Source: Streptomyces malaysiense (GTDB lineage: Bacteria > Actinomycetota > Actinomycetes > Streptomycetales > Streptomycetaceae). From it: DNA of 64,000 nucleotides. Under the pieces are notes generated by a model that was not told the origin of the DNA, did not search any database, and saw only the letters and a program-made list of their open reading frames with translations. Within the stretch, counting starts at the first letter, position 1, and each line of letters opens with the position of its first letter. Shown here piece after piece: positions 1-8,454 of this stretch. The DNA is taken from positions 112,865-176,864 of the forward strand of contig NZ_LBDA02000036.1 of NCBI RefSeq assembly GCF_000980885.2, in the 5' to 3' direction. The position numbers were made by a program, and so were the translations under genes.

Positions 1-667
1 AGTCCTTGTTGGACAGCGACACCAGCACCGGCCAGCCCGCGGCGACCATCTCGTCCAGGCGCCGCGTCGCCTCCAGGCTGTGCCGGGTGTTCTTGCCGAA
101 GTCGTGCCCGGGATCGATCAGGACCGACTCCCGCGGCACCCCGAGCGCCACCGCGCGCTCCGCGAGGCCCACGGTCACGTCCAGGACGTCCGCCATCACG
201 TCGTCGTACGTCACCCGGTGCGGGCGGGTGCGCGGCTCGGCGCCGCCCGCGTGCGTGCACACCAGGCCCACCCGGTGCCGCGCCGCGACCTGCGCGAGGC
301 CGGGGTCCGCGCCGCCCCACGCGTCGTTCAGCAGGTCGGCGCCGGCCTCGCACACCGCCTCGCCGACCTCGGCCCGCCAGGTGTCCACGCTGATCACCAC
401 GTCCGGGAACCGGCGCCGCACCTCGGCCACGAAGCCCACCGTGCGCCGCGCCTCCTCCTCGGCGGAGACCTCCTCGCCGGGGCCCGCCTTCACCCCGCCG
501 ATGTCGATGATCGCGGCGCCCTCGGCCACCGCCTGCTCGACGCGTGCCAGGGCCGGCTCGTCGCGGAACGTCGCCCCGCCGTCGTAGAAGGAGTCGGGGG
601 TCCGGTTCACGATCGCCATGATCACTCGTTCGTGCGGTCCGAATTCCCGCCTGCCCAGCCTGAGCAT
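1..667 (-). CDS. folP: Dihydropteroate synthase paralogue, FolP2 type (3' end cut by window edge)
   Basis: The reading frame is open from ATG 667 to the window edge (222 codons), so the C-terminal third is missing. The fold is the pterin-binding TIM barrel of dihydropteroate synthase, which joins p-aminobenzoate to the pterin in folate synthesis. Visible landmarks are NRTPDSFYDGG near residue 20, IDIGGVKAGPG near residue 55, SVDTWRAEV, and the LLNDAWGG strand. The loop that reads GGESTRPG in active enzymes is GGVKAGPG here, so the Ser-Thr-Arg segment that contacts pABA and sulfonamides is absent. That substitution is the mark of the mycobacterial FolP2 branch, whose synthase activity is doubtful. 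The start at 667 is preferred to ATG 619 because GAGGAAGAGG lies upstream and the extra residues fit the family. A DivIVA-domain gene and tag follow divergently, the same order as in mycobacteria. Confidence 0.85.
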   Translation of the reverse strand, partial: MLRLGRREFGPHERVIMAIVNRTPDSFYDGGATFRDEPALARVEQAVAEGAAIIDIGGVKAGPGEEVSAEEEARRTVGFVAEVRRRFPDVVISVDTWRAEVGEAVCEAGADLLNDAWGGADPGLAQVAARHRVGLVCTHAGGAEPRTRPHRVTYDDVMADVLDVTVGLAERAVALGVPRESVLIDPGHDFGKNTRHSLEATRRLDEMVAAGWPVLVSLSNKD

Positions 668-804
668 CCGCTGTGACCTCTTCCTCGTGCGTCCGGCACT
701 GCGACCGCCAGTGACCCTAACCGCCGGACGCGCATGGCACGATCGGAGCTGACAGATTCCGCGTCCGGCACAGCGCCGGCACCCGAGCTGGGGGCCTCCA
801 GACG

Positions 805-1161
805 ATGGTGATGTTCCTGTTCCTGGTCATCGCGCTGGCCGTCGTGGTCGCCGCGGTGACCCTGGCCGTGGTGGGCGGCGGCGAGAGCGGCCCGCTGCCC
901 GACGTCGCGCCCGAGCGGCTCCAGGACCCGCTGCCCGACGACCGGCCGGTGGGCCGCGAGGACGTGGAGAGCCTGCGCTTCCCGCTCGCCGTGCGCGGCT
1001 ATCGCATGTCCGACGTCGACGACGCCCTCGGCCGCCTCGGCGCCGAACTCGCCGAGCGCGACGCCCGGATCGCGGGCCTGGAGTCCGCGCTGGCCGGCGC
1101 CCGCGCCGCCGCCGCACGCCCCGCCCCGGACAAGTCCCGGCACCCGGAGGACCAGCAGTGA
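805..1161 (+). CDS. Small membrane-anchored DivIVA-domain protein
   Basis: 118 aa. An N-terminal hydrophobic helix (residues about 2-23) is followed by a polar stretch and a short DivIVA-like motif (RGYRMSDVDDAL, about residues 68-80), then a predicted coiled coil rich in Ala, Glu and Arg. Proteins of this layout sit between folP2 and tag in mycobacteria (Rv1209 type) and are thought to act at the cell pole or in envelope growth. No catalytic motif is visible. The stop overlaps the GTG start of the next gene, so the two are translationally coupled. Confidence 0.75.
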   Translation: MVMFLFLVIALAVVVAAVTLAVVGGGESGPLPDVAPERLQDPLPDDRPVGREDVESLRFPLAVRGYRMSDVDDALGRLGAELAERDARIAGLESALAGARAAAARPAPDKSRHPEDQQ

Positions 1162-1739
1162 CCGCCGCCGTCCCGGGCCCGGACGGCGCACCGCGCTGCC
1201 CCTGGGCCCTGTCCACCGACGACTACGTGACGTACCACGACGAGGAGTGGGGCCGCCCGGTCCACGGCGACGACGCCCTCTTCGAGCGGCTCAGCCTGGA
1301 GGCCTTCCAGTCGGGTCTGTCCTGGATCACCATCCTGCGCCGCCGGCCGGGCTTCCGTACCGCCTTCGCGGGCTTTCGCGTGGAGAAGGTCGCCGCCTTC
1401 ACCGACGAGGACCGCGAGCGCCTGCTGGCCGACCCGGGCATCATCCGCAACCGCGCCAAGATCGACGCCACCCTCGCCAACGCCCGCGTCCTCGCCGGCT
1501 GGCCGGCCGGCGACCTGGACGACCTGATCTGGTCCCACGCCCCCGACCCGGCCGGCCGTCCGGTCCCCAGGACCCTGGCCGACGTCCCGGCGGTCACCCC
1601 GCAATCCACGGCTCTGTCCAAGGAGTTGAAGAAGCGGGGCCTGAAGTTCGTCGGCCCGACGACGGCGTACGCACTGATGCAGGCGTGCGGGCTGGTGAAC
1701 GACCACCTGGAGACCTGCGTGGCGAGGAACAGAGGTTAG
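1158..1739 (+). CDS. tag: DNA-3-methyladenine glycosylase I
   Basis: 193 aa, close to the 187 aa of E. coli Tag. It removes 3-methyladenine from alkylated DNA to start base-excision repair. The zinc-binding set typical of the family is present: Cys in RCPW near the N-terminus, His in YHDEEWG, and the C-terminal His and Cys in NDHLETC. The conserved LEAFQSGLSW segment carries the active-site Glu. GTG at 1158 overlaps the stop of the DivIVA-domain gene (GTGA), which fixes the start and indicates one transcript. Confidence 0.93.
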   Translation: MTAAVPGPDGAPRCPWALSTDDYVTYHDEEWGRPVHGDDALFERLSLEAFQSGLSWITILRRRPGFRTAFAGFRVEKVAAFTDEDRERLLADPGIIRNRAKIDATLANARVLAGWPAGDLDDLIWSHAPDPAGRPVPRTLADVPAVTPQSTALSKELKKRGLKFVGPTTAYALMQACGLVNDHLETCVARNRG

Positions 1740-1784
1740 GGACGGGGGCCGGGGCAGCGGTCTCGGACGGCGGTCAGGGGGGCG

Positions 1785-2588
1785 TCACCGCCCCAGGTAC
1801 TCCGGCTTCTCCTTGTCGACGAACGCCCGCACCGCGATCGCGTGGTCCTCGGACCGCCCCGCCCGCGTCTGCAGTTCGTCCTCCTTGCGGAGGGTCTCCT
1901 CCAGCGAGTGCGTCAGCCCGAAGGCCACCGCCTCCTTGATCGCCGCGTAGGCGACCGTCGGCCCCGAGGCCAGCTGGCGCGCCACCTTCCCGGCCTCGGC
2001 CCGCAGCTCGGCCGCGGGTACGACCCGGTTGGCGATGCCCAGCTCCAGCGCGTCCTGTGCGCCGATGCTGCGCGGGAACAGCAGCAGGTCCTGCGCGCGG
2101 CTCGGCCCGACCACCCGGGGCAGGGTCCAGGAGATCCCGGAGTCCCCGGTCAGGGCGACGCCCACGAAAGAGCTGTTGAAGGACGCGGTGTCGGCGACGA
2201 TCCGGTAGTCCGCCGCGAGCGCGAACCCGAAGCCCGCTCCCGCCGCGACGCCGTTCACCGCGGCGACCACCGGCTTGGCCGCGCCCGCCAGCGCCCGCAC
2301 GATCGGGTTGTAGTGCTCGCTGACCGTGCTCATGGTCTGCCCGGACCCGGTCTCCCGGTCCTGGGCCAGCAGCCCGATGTGCTCCTTGAGGTCCTGGCCC
2401 ACGCAGAACGCGCGCTCCCCGGCGGCGGTCAGCAGGATCGCCCGTACGGCCGTGTCCCGGGCCGCTTCCTCGGCCGCCTCCCGCAGCGCGACCTTGGTCG
2501 CCACGTTCAGCGCGTTCATCGCCTCGGGGCGGTTCAGCGTGATCGTCGCGAGCCCGTCGCTCACCTCGTAGAGCACGGTGTCGGCCAT
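1785..2588 (-). CDS. Enoyl-CoA hydratase/isomerase family protein
   Basis: 267 aa from ATG 2588, preceded by GGAGGGG at suitable spacing; an in-frame upstream extension lacks an SD site. Crotonase fold: ITLNRPEAMNALN near residue 15, the CoA-binding AFCVGQDLKEH segment near residue 65, and the oxyanion-hole region VNGVAAGAGFGFALAADYRI near residue 105. The DSGISWTLPRVVG segment follows the hydratase/PaaG pattern. It probably hydrates or isomerises an acyl-CoA in fatty-acid or aromatic-acid breakdown; the substrate cannot be told from sequence. It is transcribed away from the DUF3117 gene and convergent with tag. Confidence 0.88.
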   Translation of the reverse strand: MADTVLYEVSDGLATITLNRPEAMNALNVATKVALREAAEEAARDTAVRAILLTAAGERAFCVGQDLKEHIGLLAQDRETGSGQTMSTVSEHYNPIVRALAGAAKPVVAAVNGVAAGAGFGFALAADYRIVADTASFNSSFVGVALTGDSGISWTLPRVVGPSRAQDLLLFPRSIGAQDALELGIANRVVPAAELRAEAGKVARQLASGPTVAYAAIKEAVAFGLTHSLEETLRKEDELQTRAGRSEDHAIAVRAFVDKEKPEYLGR

Positions 2589-2960
2589 GGCGCATCCCCT
2601 CCGGTTCGCGGTGGTGACGTACCGCTCGGTACGTCCCTGTCCGATCACAGCATGGCGGAGATCGCCGGCCAAGGGCCCGCGGGCGGGTGTGAGCTGCGTC
2701 AAAGAAAAACCGGCCCCTGGTGGCCGGGGGGCGTCCGTGCGGTGGCGAAGTATCGCAGCCACATCCCCGAATTGAGTGGTTTTGCTCGCGCGCGTTGCCC
2801 AAGCGATGCCTACCGATGTTGGTCATCGGGTCCTGAGATGCGGGATAATGGCTTGGAAGCAATGTGTTCGATGCCGGTGTCGCGTGTCCGGTTCGGTCCC
2901 GCGGGTGCCCGCAGGGTGCCATCGGCAGACGATGAGCTGGTTTCAGGAAGGGGAACGAGC
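2589..2960. other. Intergenic region between divergent echA-like and DUF3117 genes
   Basis: 372 bp without a convincing gene. It is less GC-rich than its surroundings around 2700-2860 and holds the promoter of the DUF3117 gene (see 2819-2849). The right end has the SD site of that gene. No riboswitch or repeat recognised. Confidence 0.6.
2819..2849 (+). promoter_or_regulatory. Predicted promoter of the DUF3117 gene
   Basis: -35 TTGGTC at 2819-2824 and -10 GATAAT at 2844-2849 with a 19-nt spacer. The predicted start near 2856 would give a leader of about 105 nt. Inferred from motif match only. Confidence 0.4.
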
Positions 2961-3128
2961 ATGGCGGCCATGAAGCCGCGGACGGGCGATGGTCCGCTCG
3001 AGGTGACCAAGGAGGGGCGGGGCATCGTCATGCGCGTTCCGCTCGAAGGCGGCGGTCGACTCGTCGTCGAGCTGACCCCTGACGAGGCCGAGGCGCTCGG
3101 CGACGCGCTCAAGAAGGTCGTCGTCTGA
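2961..3128 (+). CDS. DUF3117 small conserved protein
   Basis: 55 aa, full length for this actinobacterial family (Rv1211 type). It starts MAAMKPRTGDGPLEVTKEGR and ends with a conserved LTPDEAEALGDALK helix. ATG 2961 has AGGAAGGGG about 7 nt upstream; in-frame upstream codons lack this. Function is unknown. It is a single gene closed by the strong hairpin at 3150-3189. Confidence 0.9.
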   Translation: MAAMKPRTGDGPLEVTKEGRGIVMRVPLEGGGRLVVELTPDEAEALGDALKKVVV

Positions 3129-3149
3129 CGCGCGCACGAGTCAGTCCTT

Positions 3150-3189
3150 ACGGCTGCCCCGGCATCGAACGCGGTGCCGGGGCAGCCGT
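3150..3189. terminator. Perfect 15-bp hairpin, probable bidirectional terminator
   Basis: Arms 3150-3164 and 3175-3189 pair perfectly around a 10-nt loop, between the convergent DUF3117 and methyltransferase genes. No T-tract, as is usual for Streptomyces terminators. Confidence 0.75.
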
Positions 3190-3257
3190 GTTCCCGGACA
3201 CCGCGCGGCCGCCGGCGTCCGTCGGGGCGCCCGCCGCGGTGACGCCCCGCACCGCCG

Positions 3258-3890
3258 TCACCGCTTGACGGCGCACAGCAGCCCGTCGCCGACCGGCAGC
3301 AGCGAGGGGACCAGTTCCTGGCTCTCGCGCACCGTGCGCAGCAGCTCCCGCAGCCGCAGCACCTCCGAGGGCTGCGGCCCCGAGTCGACCGTACGGCCGC
3401 TCGCGAAGACGCCCTCGAAGACCACCAGGCCGCCGACCCGCAGCAGCCGCAGCGACTCGGCGAGGTACTCCGGGTACTCCTGCCGGTCCCCGTCGCAGAA
3501 CACGAGGTCGTAGCCCGCGTCCGCGAGCCGGGGCAGCACCTCCAGGGCACGGCCGGGGATGAAGCGGGCCCGGTTGCTGGCGAAGCCGCAGGCGCGGAAC
3601 GCCTGCCGGGCGAACTGCTGGTGCTCCGGCTCCGGATCGACCGTGGTCAGCACGCCGTCCGGGCGCATGCCGTGCAGCAGATGGATTCCGGACACCCCGC
3701 AGCCCGTGCCGATCTCCGCGACCGCCTTCGCGTCCACGGAGGCGGCGAGCAGGCGCAGCGCGGAACCCGTGCCGGGCGACACCGAGCGCAGTCCTGCTTC
3801 GAGGGCGCGGTCGCGGGCCCACAGCAGTGCTTCGTCCTCGGCGGCAAAGGCGTCGGCGAAAGCCGAGCTCGTCTGCCTGTTGCCGGTAAT
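3258..3890 (-). CDS. Class I SAM-dependent O-methyltransferase (apparent ATT start)
   Basis: Rossmann methyltransferase of the CmcI/catechol-O-methyltransferase type, Rv1220c-like. Motif I is VAEIGTGCGVSG; the acidic residue after strand 2 is in LTTVDPEPEH, and strand 4 has DLVFCDGD. The frame is closed by a TAA upstream and has no ATG, GTG or TTG between that stop and GTG 3782. Starting at 3782 would delete the conserved helix ITGNRQTSSAFADAF and most of the lid. The best start is ATT at 3890, with AGGAG 6 nt upstream (3897-3901), giving 210 aa, the family's usual length. I know this N-terminal segment from other Streptomyces copies, but a sequencing error upstream is not excluded. It lies divergently next to the ECF sigma gene. 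The substrate is unknown. Confidence 0.8.
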   Translation of the reverse strand: MTGNRQTSSAFADAFAAEDEALLWARDRALEAGLRSVSPGTGSALRLLAASVDAKAVAEIGTGCGVSGIHLLHGMRPDGVLTTVDPEPEHQQFARQAFRACGFASNRARFIPGRALEVLPRLADAGYDLVFCDGDRQEYPEYLAESLRLLRVGGLVVFEGVFASGRTVDSGPQPSEVLRLRELLRTVRESQELVPSLLPVGDGLLCAVKR

Positions 3891-4120
3891 GACCCTCTCC
3901 TGTCGTCCCCATGGATGCCTCGGCGTGACTGTATCCGTTGGCGTCGGGAACCCGCAGATGGGACCGGGCGTTTACTGGGAAGAGACAGCTCGGGGGACGC
4001 TTCGGGGGGCGAGAGGTGGAGCAGGGCACCGCACAACTGCTGACGCAGCGGCACGAGCCGCGCCAGCGAGTATCAAATTCTCGTAAAAACGCTTATCCGG
4101 AGCTAACGGGCGAGGTGGCT

Positions 4121-4906
4121 ATGGTAGGGGCTCCACTGGACACCACCAGAGCCGACAGGGGAGGTGCGGCTGCGCCCGAGGACCGGGGCGGAGTGCTACG
4201 GCGCTTCCTCGGATCGGCGGGCAGGCCGAAATCCGTGACCGACACCGCTGCTGACAGCCACGCCACCGGCATCGCCGGGCGCGACACCCAGACCGCGACC
4301 TTCACCAGTGACGCGGACGGGCAGGCGTGGACTCCGCCCAGCTGGGACGAGATCGTCAGCACCCACAGCGCCCGCGTCTACCGCCTGGCCTACCGCCTCA
4401 CCGGCAACCAGCACGACGCCGAGGATCTCACCCAGGAAGTCTTCGTCCGCGTCTTCCGCTCCCTGTCGACGTACTCGCCGGGCACCTTCGAGGGCTGGCT
4501 GCACCGCATCACCACGAACCTGTTCCTGGACATGGTCCGGCGCAAGCAGCGCATCCGCTTCGACGCCCTCGGCGAGGACGCGGCCGACCGCCTGGCCAGC
4601 CGCGAGCCCACCCCGCAGCAGCTCTTCAACGACGCGCACTTCGACGCCGACGTCCAGCAGGCCCTGGACACCCTGGCGCCCGAGTTCCGCGCCGCCGTCG
4701 TCCTGTGCGACATCGAGGGGCTGTCGTACGAGGAGATCGCCGCGACCCTCGGCGTGAAGCTCGGCACCGTCCGCTCCCGTATCCACCGCGGCCGCTCCCA
4801 GCTCCGCAAGGCGCTCGCGCACCGTTCACCGGAGGCCCGCGCGGCCGAGCGGCGCTCGTTCATGGCCCGGGTCCCCGCACTGGGGGGAGGGGGCGCGACG
4901 GCGTGA
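4121..4906 (+). CDS. ECF RNA polymerase sigma factor (mycobacterial SigE type)
   Basis: 261 aa from ATG 4121 (GAGGTGG just upstream). A variable N-terminal extension of about 90 residues precedes region 2 (AEDLTQEVFVRVFRSL, then FEGWLHRITTNLFLDMVRR, which melts and reads the -10) and region 4 (LSYEEIAATLGVKLGTVRSR, the -35 reading helix-turn-helix). The extension and gene order (methyltransferase, sigma, zinc anti-sigma, HtrA, TatB) match mycobacterial sigE, an envelope-stress factor. The stop overlaps the GTG of the anti-sigma gene, so stoichiometric synthesis is likely. It is not the Streptomyces factor named SigE (a different locus), so no symbol is given. Confidence 0.92.
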   Translation: MVGAPLDTTRADRGGAAAPEDRGGVLRRFLGSAGRPKSVTDTAADSHATGIAGRDTQTATFTSDADGQAWTPPSWDEIVSTHSARVYRLAYRLTGNQHDAEDLTQEVFVRVFRSLSTYSPGTFEGWLHRITTNLFLDMVRRKQRIRFDALGEDAADRLASREPTPQQLFNDAHFDADVQQALDTLAPEFRAAVVLCDIEGLSYEEIAATLGVKLGTVRSRIHRGRSQLRKALAHRSPEARAAERRSFMARVPALGGGGATA

Positions 4907-5976
4907 GCGGATCACGGCAGAAACCGGTCGGGGCACACCTCGCCGAGCAGCATCTGGGAGACCGGCTCTCCGCCCTGGTGGACGGAGAGCTCGGTCATGA
5001 CACGCGTGAACGCGTCCTCGCCCACCTGGCCACCTGCGCCCGCTGCAAGGCGGAGGCGGACGCCCAGCGCGCGCTGAAGAGCGTGTTCGCGACCGCGGCC
5101 CCACCCCCGCCCTCCGCGAGCCTGCTGGCCCGCCTCCAGGGCCTCCCCGGTGGCGGTGACGGCGACGCCGGCACCCCGCCCGAACCGCTCGGCGACGGCC
5201 CCGGGTCCCGGGCCCCCGGCGACCCGGGCACCTTCGGTATGCGCCGGGGCTTCTCCTTCGGCTACGTCCCCGCGCGCCCGCCGGGCCCCGGCCCCGAGCG
5301 GACCGGCTTCCACGGGGAGTCCGGCTTCGGCGGACCGGCCGGCCCGCTCGGCGGGGGCGGCTTCCGCGTCCATCCCGTCGGCCGCCCGGAGGACGCCCGC
5401 CCCGCCTCCCGCGGGCTGCGCTTCGCCTTCGCCGCCGCCGGCGCGGTCTCGCTGGCCGCGGTCGCCCTCGGCGGCGTGACCACCGCCATCCCCGGCTACC
5501 CGGCCGCGGACGCCCGGGGCACCGGCAGCAACGTGATCCCGGCCCGCACCGCCGGCACCGGCGGGGGCGGCGGCGTGACGACGTCCGCCGAGTCGCAGCG
5601 CCGCCGGCAGGGCCCGCTGACGGCCCAGGGCGGCGGGGCTCCGCTCGGGCGTACGACACCGTCGCCGACCGCCGTGACCGCGCCCCTGGTGCCGGGCGCG
5701 TCGGACGCCGTGGACGGGCAGCCCCAGGACGCCGGCGCGCGGCCTACGACAGGCCCGCTGATGGCGGGCGTGAACGCCGTGACCCCGCTGATACGCCCGC
5801 TGGACAAGGCCATGGACCTGCCGCTGGGCAAGTGGTCCACGGCGCCCATGGTCCCGGGCATGCTGTCCGACACCGGACCCGATCCGGCCCCGCACAACCC
5901 CATGCGCCCCGCCGCGTCCTCGACCCCTCTGGTGTCGCCCCCGGTGGTTCCGGCGACCCCCCGCCGGACGCCCTGA
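4903..5976 (+). CDS. Membrane-anchored zinc-binding anti-sigma factor (RseA-like)
   Basis: 357 aa; GTG 4903 overlaps the sigma stop by 4 nt. The N-terminal domain carries the ZAS motif H-x3-C-x2-C as HLATCARC (residues about 39-46), which holds the cognate ECF factor. A Pro/Gly-rich linker leads to one membrane helix (about residues 173-200, AAGAVSLAAVALGGVTTAIP). The remainder, rich in Pro, Thr and Gly, should lie outside. It presumably releases the sigma factor in response to envelope or thiol stress. The exported tail is long and of low complexity; only the first 60 residues and the membrane helix look conserved. Confidence 0.88.
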   Translation: MSGSRQKPVGAHLAEQHLGDRLSALVDGELGHDTRERVLAHLATCARCKAEADAQRALKSVFATAAPPPPSASLLARLQGLPGGGDGDAGTPPEPLGDGPGSRAPGDPGTFGMRRGFSFGYVPARPPGPGPERTGFHGESGFGGPAGPLGGGGFRVHPVGRPEDARPASRGLRFAFAAAGAVSLAAVALGGVTTAIPGYPAADARGTGSNVIPARTAGTGGGGGVTTSAESQRRRQGPLTAQGGGAPLGRTTPSPTAVTAPLVPGASDAVDGQPQDAGARPTTGPLMAGVNAVTPLIRPLDKAMDLPLGKWSTAPMVPGMLSDTGPDPAPHNPMRPAASSTPLVSPPVVPATPRRTP

Positions 5977-6092
5977 CCCCGGCGCCGCGACGGGCCCTGC
6001 GCCGGGGCCCGCGACCTGGTTGAATCCGGGCAGGTAGCCGACGTTCCGGGGCCGCCGCCGAAGCGCGGGGCCGCGGTCAGCCTGGGGAGAGC

Positions 6093-7622
6093 ATGGACGA
6101 GGGGAACGGCGTTCCGCCGGGGGCGGAGCCGGAGGGAGCGGCGGGAGCCGGACCGATACCGGACGGCGACTTCGAACTGGCCGGGCCGCGCCCCGGTCCG
6201 CTGCACGAACCGGACCCCTACAGCACCCCGCCCTACGGCGAACCGGGCCCCTGGGCCCCGGCCCCACCGGTCCAGCACCCGGCCGCGGCACCGGTCCACG
6301 GAGCGGTCACGGCAGCGCCGGCGGTGGGCGCCGTACCCCCGCGGCCCGCATCGCCACCCGCCACACCCGTGCCCGCACCCGTCGTACCCCCGGCGCCCGC
6401 CGCCGCACCCCTGCCCGCCCGGCAGCCCCCGGCGGACCCGTGGGGGCGCCACGCCCCCTGGGCCGCGGGACCGCTCCCGGTGCCCGGTGCCGTCCCGGTG
6501 CACGGGGGACGGCCCCGGCGGCGGCGCGTCGCCGCCGGCTGGACACTCGCCGTCGCCCTGGTCGCGGCCGGGACCGGCGGGCTCGTCGGCGGCTATGCCG
6601 AGCGCGCGGGGGCCGGGAGCGACGTGCGGCCGCCGCGGGCCGGGAGCGTGCCCGCCGGGCGCGCGCCGGACAGCGTGGCCGGGATCGCGGCCCGCGCCCT
6701 GCCCGGTGTCGTCACCCTGCATGTCTCCGGCTCCGGCGAGGAGGCCACCGGCACCGGCTTCGTGCTGGACGACCGCGGCCACATCCTCACCAACAACCAT
6801 GTCGTGGCGGCCGCCGCGTCCGGCGGCGGGATATCCGCGACGTTCACCGACGGGACCTCCGCCAAGGCCACGGTCGTCGGCCGGGACAGCGGCTACGACC
6901 TCGCCGTGATCCAGGTCGGCGGGGTGCACGGGCTCACCCCGCTGCCCCTCGGCGACTCCGACGACGTCCGGGTCGGTGACCCCGTCGTAGCCATCGGCGC
7001 CCCCTTCGACCTGGCCGGCACCGTCACCTCCGGCATCATCAGCGCCAAGGACCGGCCCGTCACCGCGGGCGGCGAGAAGAGCGACGGCAGCGACGTGTCG
7101 TACGTGGACGCCCTCCAGACCGACGCGCCGATCAACCCGGGCAACTCGGGCGGTCCGCTGCTCGACTCCCGGGCCCGGGTCATCGGCATCAACTCCGCCA
7201 TCCGATCCGCCGACAGCGGCTCGGCGACCGGGAGCGGGCAGGCGGGCTCCATCGGCCTGGGCTTCGCCATACCGGTCAACCAGGCGAAGCGCGTCGCCGA
7301 GCAGCTGATCGCCGACGGCCATGCCACCCACCCGGTCATCGGGGTCCGTCTCGACATGGGCTACACCGGCGACGGCGCCCGCGTCGGCGGTGCGGCCCCG
7401 GGCGGCGGCCCCGCCGTCGTCAAGGGCGGGCCGGGTGAGCGGGCCGGGCTCAGGCCGGGCGATCTGATCACCGGGGCCGACGGCGAGCCGGTGCACACCG
7501 GGGCGGAGCTGATCGTCAGGATCCGCGCCCACGAGCCGGGCGACCGGATGCGGCTGACGGTCCGGCGGGGCGGGACCGAGCGGGAGGTCTCACTCGTCCT
7601 GGGCACCGCGGAGCAGAACTGA
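6093..7622 (+). CDS. HtrA/DegP-type membrane serine protease with PDZ domain
   Basis: 509 aa; ATG 6093 follows GGGGAGAG. A disordered Pro/Ala-rich cytoplasmic segment (1-140) ends in a basic patch and a membrane helix (about 147-168). The trypsin-like domain has the catalytic triad: His in TNNHVV (about 235), Asp in YDLAVIQV (about 270) and Ser in NPGNSGGPL (about 350). A single PDZ domain (about 420-505) contains GERAGLRPGDLI. It should act outside the membrane in protein quality control and may process regulators of the adjacent sigma/anti-sigma pair. The order sigma-anti-sigma-HtrA-TatB is the mycobacterial sigE locus. Confidence 0.92.
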   Translation: MDEGNGVPPGAEPEGAAGAGPIPDGDFELAGPRPGPLHEPDPYSTPPYGEPGPWAPAPPVQHPAAAPVHGAVTAAPAVGAVPPRPASPPATPVPAPVVPPAPAAAPLPARQPPADPWGRHAPWAAGPLPVPGAVPVHGGRPRRRRVAAGWTLAVALVAAGTGGLVGGYAERAGAGSDVRPPRAGSVPAGRAPDSVAGIAARALPGVVTLHVSGSGEEATGTGFVLDDRGHILTNNHVVAAAASGGGISATFTDGTSAKATVVGRDSGYDLAVIQVGGVHGLTPLPLGDSDDVRVGDPVVAIGAPFDLAGTVTSGIISAKDRPVTAGGEKSDGSDVSYVDALQTDAPINPGNSGGPLLDSRARVIGINSAIRSADSGSATGSGQAGSIGLGFAIPVNQAKRVAEQLIADGHATHPVIGVRLDMGYTGDGARVGGAAPGGGPAVVKGGPGERAGLRPGDLITGADGEPVHTGAELIVRIRAHEPGDRMRLTVRRGGTEREVSLVLGTAEQN

Positions 7623-7706
7623 CACAAGTCTCACCTCGGGACGGTACCGGTCGGACCAGAACGCCGGGTACCGTTGAGCGACCGAGGACATCGCAAGGAG
7701 CGTCAG

Positions 7707-8180
7707 GTGTTCAATGACATAGGGCCAATGGAGCTACTGACGATCATCGTCATCGCGGTGCTCGTGTTCGGTCCGGACAAGCTCCCCAAGGTCATCCAGG
7801 ACATCACCCGGACGATCCGGAAGATCCGCGAGTTCTCGGAGAGCGCGAAGCAGGACATCCGCAGCGAGCTGGGGCCCGAGTTCAAGGACTTCGACTTCGA
7901 GGACCTCAACCCCAAGACGTTCCTGCGCAAGCAGCTCGGCAACGACGAGCTGGGGCTCCAGGAGATCCGCAACGGCTTCGACCTGAAGAAGGAGATGGCC
8001 GAGCTCACCGACGCGGTGAACGGCCATGACACGGCGTCCTCGTCCTCTTCCTCGTCGTCCTCCGGCTCCGCGGGCTCCCCGCCGGCCGCGCCGTCCGCGG
8101 GCGGGAAGATCGACATGACCAAGCAGCCGGAGGAGTCCGAGAAGGACGACCGGCCGCCGTTCGACTTCGACGCCACCTGA
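7707..8180 (+). CDS. tatB: Twin-arginine translocase subunit TatB
   Basis: 157 aa. GTG 7707 is chosen because AAGGAG (7695-7700) sits 6 nt upstream and translation then begins VFNDIGPMELL, the standard TatB N-terminus. One membrane helix (about residues 6-20) with the conserved Gly-Pro pair in VFGPDKLPK is followed by an amphipathic helix and a long polar tail with a run of ten serines. It forms the Tat receptor complex with TatC (not in this window). Its place after HtrA is conserved in actinobacteria. Confidence 0.93.
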   Translation: MFNDIGPMELLTIIVIAVLVFGPDKLPKVIQDITRTIRKIREFSESAKQDIRSELGPEFKDFDFEDLNPKTFLRKQLGNDELGLQEIRNGFDLKKEMAELTDAVNGHDTASSSSSSSSSGSAGSPPAAPSAGGKIDMTKQPEESEKDDRPPFDFDAT

Positions 8181-8454
8181 GCCGCTCCCGGCGTCCGTCG
8201 GGGCGGCCGGGCACCGCGTGGGCGCCGGGTGCCGCGCACCGCGTGCCGACACGCGCACGTGACGCGCGTCATAGCGGGCGCCCGTCCCGAACGGCCTGAA
8301 CAGGCCGTTGGCGCGACTTTGGCGACCGGCGCCTGCCCGGCGGTTCTCAGCGGTGTGGATATGCTGCCGAGTTGTTGTGCGGACCGGACGAGTACGCCCG
8401 AAGGGGGGCGGGCCGCCGCTTCGGTCCGACGAGCGCGAGGAGGCGTCCGGGCAG

